Positions 6,164 through 8,950 of a stretch of 8,950 bases of DNA are shown piece by piece. The notes under the pieces were generated by a model. The model was not told where the DNA came from. It worked only from the letters and a program-made list of their open reading frames with translations, and did not search any database. Every line of letters starts with the position of its first letter. The first letter of the stretch is position 1. This DNA comes from Fimenecus sp964540535 (GTDB lineage: Bacteria; Bacillota; Clostridia; Oscillospirales; Acutalibacteraceae): contig CAZIMO010000016.1 in assembly GCA_964540535.1 (NCBI GenBank), positions 1-8,950 on the forward strand, in the 5' to 3' direction. The position numbers and the translations under genes were made by a program.

Positions 6164-7912
6164 TTATAAAACAAGCTTTTTATTCATAGCAACGAGAACA
6201 TCTTCATCAACTTTAATATTCTCACGGTCATATGTCATTATACCGTTTACTTCATTTTCAACATCGCTTACCTGTGTATAGACAGTGGCACTCAAGCCTT
6301 TTTTGATAAGAGGAATAATCTGCTTTTCATGAAGCTTTTTATACGCCGCAGTGAGCTTTTCTTTTGTGCTGTACATCATATAACCAAAGCTTTTTGATTC
6401 ATCCCATGTATGTCCGCGGTCAATATGACTGTATCCGCCGAATTCTGTAAGTGCAAATACGCGCTCATCAAGCTTTGGCATTGTAACAGGTACTGTATAA
6501 CGATGCATACTCTTGAAATCCCCTGCACCTTGGTCGTGCCAACCGCTTGCGTGGTCAACTACACGAGTCGGGTCAAAATTCTTAATATTGTTCGTAATTC
6601 TTACTGAATCGAACTGCCCCCATCCCTCATTAAAAGGAACCCAACAAGAAATTGATGTGTGATTAAAAAGCTGATTGAGCATTTCATTGAGTTCTCGCTC
6701 AAATTCATCACGCCATTCTTTTTCGCCGCGTTTAAATGAATTATATTTATCGTCTTTAACATTGATTCCGATAAAAGGCAAAACACCTGCCAACATTAAG
6801 CCAATATATTCACCGCCACTTACCATATCCTGCCATACAAGCATTCCAAGTCTGTCGCAGTGATAATACCAACGGTCAAGTTCAACCTTAATGTGCTTGC
6901 GAAGCATATTAAAGCCAAGCCGTTTCATTGTTGCAATATCATAAATCATCGCTTCATCAGTTGAAGGAGTCATACCGCCGTCTGACCAATATCCTTGATC
7001 CAAGAGACCTTTTTGGAAATAAGGCTTATTGTTAAGGAAAAATCTTGTTATACCATTTTCATCTTTACCTGTTGAAAATTTACGCATACCAATATAGCTC
7101 TTAACAGAGTCAACAACAACACCGTCTTTATAAAGCTCAATTTTCAAATCATAAAGAAACGGATTTTCGGGCGACCAAAGCTTTATGTCAGCAAATTTAA
7201 TTTCATCATCAAATGATATAATATTTTCGGAAAGTCTTTCTCCGTTATCATAAACTGTAACTTTAACTTCACAATTTTCTTCAGTAGTGAAAGTGCGGAT
7301 TTTTAGAGACTTCGAGTCAATATCAGGAATCATACGAAGCTTTGTAATATGACAAGCGTTAACAGCTTCAAGCCAAACACTCTGCCAAATACCTGATGTT
7401 GCAACATACCAAAATCCATGAGTATCAAGCACCTGCTTTCCCCGTTGCTGATAGCCTTTTTCTGTTGGGTCTGTTACAGTCACTACAAGCTCATTTTCGC
7501 CCTCATTAAGCAATTCGGTAATATCTATACCAAATGATGTATAACCGCCTTTATGACCGCCTGCAAGCTGCTTATTTATGTAAATCTTGCACTCCCAATC
7601 AACAGCAGCAAAATTCAAAATAATATGTTTACCCTGCATATTTTCGGGTATTGTAAAAGTTTTCTTATACCAAAGCTTTTGCTCGGGAAGCAAAGGCTTT
7701 TCAACACCTGAAAGCATACATTCAATTGCATAAGGAACGATAATTTCGCCATCAAAGTTGTCGGTCCACTCACAATCACCGTCAGTAATTGCATAATCGT
7801 AAACACCGTTCATTGACATCCAGTCTGTGCGTTCCATTTGCGGCCGAGGATACTCGGACAACGGATTGTTCCTGTCAACCGAGTCAGTCCATCTTGTCTT
7901 CATAAATCCCAT
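6164..7912 (-). CDS. Glycoside hydrolase family 2 protein (beta-glycosidase), cytoplasmic
   Basis: A retaining exo-glycosidase of clan GH-A, family 2 (beta-galactosidase, glucuronidase and mannosidase family), 582 residues from the corrected start. Domains: N-terminal jelly-roll sugar-binding domain (about 25-185, with LWYKKTFTIPE and WECKIYINKQLAGGHKGGYT), Ig-like domain (about 186-280), and a TIM barrel (about 285-560). The acid/base pair N428-E429 is in WVPFNEGWGQFD, and the likely nucleophile E490 is in ALTEFGGYSH; both glutamates are present. There is no signal peptide, so the substrate must be imported. The substrate cannot be told from sequence. The start is the ATG at 7912, with GGAGG (7921-7925) 8 nt upstream; a TTG at 7927 overlaps that site and is not the start. 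It has its own promoter, and the WYL regulator follows in the same operon. Confidence 0.92.
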   Translation of the reverse strand: MGFMKTRWTDSVDRNNPLSEYPRPQMERTDWMSMNGVYDYAITDGDCEWTDNFDGEIIVPYAIECMLSGVEKPLLPEQKLWYKKTFTIPENMQGKHIILNFAAVDWECKIYINKQLAGGHKGGYTSFGIDITELLNEGENELVVTVTDPTEKGYQQRGKQVLDTHGFWYVATSGIWQSVWLEAVNACHITKLRMIPDIDSKSLKIRTFTTEENCEVKVTVYDNGERLSENIISFDDEIKFADIKLWSPENPFLYDLKIELYKDGVVVDSVKSYIGMRKFSTGKDENGITRFFLNNKPYFQKGLLDQGYWSDGGMTPSTDEAMIYDIATMKRLGFNMLRKHIKVELDRWYYHCDRLGMLVWQDMVSGGEYIGLMLAGVLPFIGINVKDDKYNSFKRGEKEWRDEFERELNEMLNQLFNHTSISCWVPFNEGWGQFDSVRITNNIKNFDPTRVVDHASGWHDQGAGDFKSMHRYTVPVTMPKLDERVFALTEFGGYSHIDRGHTWDESKSFGYMMYSTKEKLTAAYKKLHEKQIIPLIKKGLSATVYTQVSDVENEVNGIMTYDRENIKVDEDVLVAMNKKLVL

Positions 7913-7920
7913 AAAAACTA

Positions 7921-7925
7921 CCTCC
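7921..7925 (-). promoter_or_regulatory. Ribosome binding site that fixes the GH2 start
   Basis: GGAGG on the minus strand is 8 nt from the ATG at 7912. It overlaps the in-frame TTG at 7927, which therefore cannot be the initiator. Confidence 0.8.
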
Positions 7926-7940
7926 AATTACAACAAAGCC

Positions 7941-7969
7941 AAATTAAGTATAACTAATATGCTTATTTT
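7941..7969. promoter_or_regulatory. Operator-like imperfect palindrome at the GH2 start site
   Basis: Centred on 7955, ten of fourteen base pairs match: AAA n TAAG n ATA on the left mirrors TAT n CTTA n TTT on the right. It covers the predicted transcription start and most of the -10 box, a usual place for a repressor. Candidate binders are the operon's own WYL protein or an unlinked repressor. AT-richness lowers confidence. Confidence 0.35.
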
Positions 7970-7993
7970 ATACCATATTCATTCATTTGTCTA
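7965..7993 (-). promoter_or_regulatory. Sigma-A promoter of the GH2-WYL operon
   Basis: On the minus strand TAGACA (7988-7993, five of six consensus bases) and TAAAAT (7965-7970, five of six) are separated by 17 bp; the start would be near 7958. Its -35 box directly abuts the -35 box of the divergent promoter at 7994-8022. Confidence 0.6.
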
Positions 7994-8022
7994 TTGAATT
8001 TTTGAAAATTATTTGCTATAAT
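7994..8022 (+). promoter_or_regulatory. Strong sigma-A promoter in front of the tRNA-Leu-like sequence
   Basis: TTGAAT (7994-7999), 17 bp, then TATAAT (8017-8022) with an extended -10 TGC in front (8014-8016). The start would be near 8029, about 7 nt before the tRNA-like sequence, as expected of a tRNA promoter. It is the only good promoter I find for the nucleotidyltransferase gene downstream. Confidence 0.75.
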
Positions 8023-8035
8023 ACGAAAGAAATAT

Positions 8036-8072
8036 GCTGGTGTGATGGAATTGGCAGACACGCAAGATTTTG
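8036..8072 (+). pseudogene. tRNA-Leu remnant (5' half), now leader of the nucleotidyltransferase gene
   Basis: Thirty of 37 bases match the 5' half of the intact tRNA-Leu at 8863 (acceptor strand, D-arm core AATTGGCA, ACACGC and AGATTT), and the preceding AAATAT is also shared. The match stops in the anticodon arm: no 5-bp stem with a 7-nt loop forms, there is no variable arm, and no standard T-arm (only TTTAATT at 8092-8098, which lacks the invariant C). Hence it is not a working tRNA. A possible 7-bp closing stem with three wobble pairs (8035-8041 with 8108-8114) hints that the derived leader may still fold as an approximately 80-nt unit. It is either a decayed gene or a tRNA-derived leader. 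Confidence 0.6.
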
Positions 8073-8077
8073 TCTGC
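8054..8077 (+). promoter_or_regulatory. Stem-loop in the nucleotidyltransferase leader
   Basis: GCAGACA (8054-8060) and TGTCTGC (8071-8077) form a perfect 7-bp stem with a 10-nt loop. It uses D-arm and anticodon-arm bases of the tRNA-like sequence, so it would compete with the tRNA fold. No T-run follows, so it is not a terminator. Confidence 0.4.
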
Positions 8078-8146
8078 GTTACTATAGTGCATTTAATTCC
8101 TGCAGCTGTTAGCAGATTAAATAATGTGGGATTAAGAGAGGAAAAT

Positions 8147-8788
8147 ATGTTAGACCAATGGCTTGAAAATTTCACCAAAAAAATCAATAATAATTTTCCG
8201 AAAAAAATAATATTTATTGGAATTCAAGGTAGCTATGCCAGAAAAGAAGCAAATGAAAACAGCGATATTGATGTTGTTGTAATTTTTGACACTCTATCGT
8301 ATGATGATATAAAACGCTATGACGAAGTTATAAGCACAATGCCTATGCGAGATAAAATATGCGGTTTTATTTCTGGTAAACAGGAAATCGAAAACTGGGA
8401 TAAATCTGATTTATTTCAATTTTATTATGATACAATTCCGCTATATGGTAATTTGGAATTTTTAAAAAAATTTATAAATATTGAAGATATTTCTCGTGCT
8501 GTAAAGATTGGTGCTTGTAATATTTATCATATGTGCGTTCACAATTCAGTTCATGAAAAAAGTTGTGAAATTTTAAAATCTTTACTTAAATCATCTTTTT
8601 TTGTTATTCAAGCAAAATATTATCTTGAACATAATGAGTACATAAGTCAAAGACAAGCATTAATTGAAAATGTTTCTCTTGAAGATAAAGAAATTTTGTT
8701 GATCTTATCTCAAAATAAATATGTCAATAACTTTGATTTTGTATCAAAGAAACTTATAAACTGGGCGTCAAATTTAATATGTCGATAA
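8147..8788 (+). CDS. Nucleotidyltransferase-domain protein, substrate unknown
   Basis: A 213-residue protein with the polymerase-beta-type nucleotidyltransferase fold of the MNT / aminoglycoside-nucleotidyltransferase group. Residues 22-48 carry the signature: IGIQGSYARKEANENSDIDV, with G28-S29 and metal-binding D40 and D42. A third catalytic carboxylate is not obvious; the strand where one might expect it reads KICGFIS. Residues ~85-97 (KSDLFQFYYDTIP) are followed by a mainly helical C-terminal half, possibly substrate-binding. I picked the ATG at 8147 because GAGG (8138-8141) lies 5 nt upstream; the open frame extends up to 8042, but that part is the tRNA-like sequence. No partner toxin/antitoxin (HEPN) gene is beside it. 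It looks more AT-rich than the neighbouring genes and lies between two tRNA-Leu sequences, which suggests acquisition. Function (antibiotic, small molecule or RNA nucleotidylation) is open. Confidence 0.8.
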   Translation: MLDQWLENFTKKINNNFPKKIIFIGIQGSYARKEANENSDIDVVVIFDTLSYDDIKRYDEVISTMPMRDKICGFISGKQEIENWDKSDLFQFYYDTIPLYGNLEFLKKFINIEDISRAVKIGACNIYHMCVHNSVHEKSCEILKSLLKSSFFVIQAKYYLEHNEYISQRQALIENVSLEDKEILLILSQNKYVNNFDFVSKKLINWASNLICR

Positions 8789-8814
8789 TTACAAAACAAG
8801 CAATTACAGATATT

Positions 8815-8842
8815 CTTACATGTAACTGTCGACAGGTAAAAT
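8815..8842 (+). promoter_or_regulatory. Possible promoter of tRNA-Leu
   Basis: CTTACA (8815-8820, four of six) and TAAAAT (8837-8842) are separated by 16 bp; the start would be near 8849, 14 nt before the mature tRNA. It is weaker than the promoter in front of the tRNA-like remnant, so read-through from the nucleotidyltransferase gene could also supply this tRNA. Confidence 0.35.
8816..8835. repeat. Two adjoining perfect 10-bp palindromes
   Basis: TTACATGTAA (8816-8825) is followed without a gap by CTGTCGACAG (8826-8835). They lie in the 74-bp gap between the nucleotidyltransferase gene and tRNA-Leu and fill the -35/spacer region of the putative tRNA promoter. GACAG recurs at 8846-8850. They could be protein-binding or recombination sites; no function can be assigned. 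Confidence 0.5.
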
Positions 8843-8862
8843 TTAGACAGAAAATTAAATAT

Positions 8863-8947
8863 GCGGGTATGGTGAAATTGGCAAACACGCCAGATTTAGG
8901 ATCTGGTGTCGAGAGACTTGCAGGTTCAAGTCCTGTTACCCGCACCA
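8863..8947 (+). tRNA. tRNA-Leu, anticodon UAG, CCA encoded
   Basis: A class II tRNA folds fully. The acceptor stem GCGGGTA pairs with TACCCGC (8937-8943). The D-stem GTG/CAC encloses AAATTGGCAAA. The anticodon stem CCAGA/TCTGG holds loop TTTAGGA with anticodon TAG at 8897-8899, reading CUN leucine codons. A long variable arm GTC-GAGA-GAC follows, then the T-arm GCAGG-TTCAAGT-CCTGT, discriminator A (8944) and encoded CCA (8945-8947). The window ends 3 bp later, so any further tRNAs cannot be seen. Confidence 0.97.
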
Positions 8948-8950
8948 CAA

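Noticed and set aside
8083..8088. TATAGT as a separate -10 box for the nucleotidyltransferase gene
   Set aside because: No -35-like hexamer lies 16-18 bp upstream; the hexamer is part of an 8-bp palindrome ACTATAGT.
8042..8146. N-terminal extension of the nucleotidyltransferase by 35 residues
   Set aside because: This part is the tRNA-Leu-like sequence; the ATG at 8147 has a good ribosome binding site, and the fold starts normally from there.
8036..8947. Simple attL/attR pair of an integrated element
   Set aside because: The two tRNA-Leu sequences differ at 7 of 37 bases, the partial copy is a 5' rather than a 3' fragment, and no integrase gene is present. A decayed second isoacceptor gene explains it equally well.
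8754..8948. Minus-strand open frame covering tRNA-Leu
   Set aside because: It is the antisense of a tRNA gene, a known source of spurious proteins containing a GLEPA-like stretch; no ribosome binding site or family support.
1..8950. CRISPR array, insertion sequence, phage or restriction genes
   Set aside because: No regularly spaced repeats, transposase, integrase or nuclease reading frames were found on either strand.

Overview
The window reads as chromosomal DNA of a low-GC, endospore-forming Clostridia-type Firmicute. The support is AT-rich intergenic DNA, strong AGGAGG-like ribosome binding sites, spmA/spmB spore maturation genes, a Gram-positive LexA (DinR-type) box at uvrB, cofactor-independent phosphoglycerate mutase, and a tRNA with encoded CCA. 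No finer taxonomic placement is possible by eye.

Layout. Positions 1-266 (minus) hold the N-terminal 88 codons of uvrB, which runs off the left edge. Its sigma-A promoter and a LexA box lie at 278-324 and overlap the control region of the divergent spmA-spmB operon (385-1483, plus). The convergent glycolytic operon pgk-tpiA-gpmI (5045 down to 1469, minus) overlaps the 3' end of spmB by 15 bp, and its intrinsic terminator lies inside the spmB reading frame. Upstream of pgk, on the same strand, are a WYL-domain regulator (5157-6158) and a glycoside hydrolase family 2 enzyme (6164-7912), 5 bp apart and apparently co-transcribed. No clear terminator separates this pair from pgk, but pgk has its own promoter.

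The right end (about 7930-8950, plus) is the most accessory-looking part. A strong promoter reads into a sequence that matches the 5' half of a tRNA-Leu and then falls apart at the anticodon arm. After it come a 213-residue nucleotidyltransferase-fold gene, two back-to-back 10-bp palindromes, and an intact tRNA-Leu (anticodon UAG) ending 3 bp before the window edge. The nucleotidyltransferase mRNA therefore seems to start with a tRNA-Leu-like leader.

How the genes fit together. PGK, TIM and iPGM carry out triose-phosphate interconversion and the middle steps of lower glycolysis; gap and eno are not in this window. The GH2 enzyme lacks a signal peptide and probably releases sugar from an imported glycoside, with the WYL protein as its likely local regulator (inference). 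UvrB serves nucleotide excision repair under SOS control. SpmA and SpmB act in spore core dehydration. I see no CRISPR array, insertion sequence, integrase or phage gene. The strongest unusual signals are the tRNA-Leu-like leader of the nucleotidyltransferase and the terminator embedded in an antisense coding sequence.
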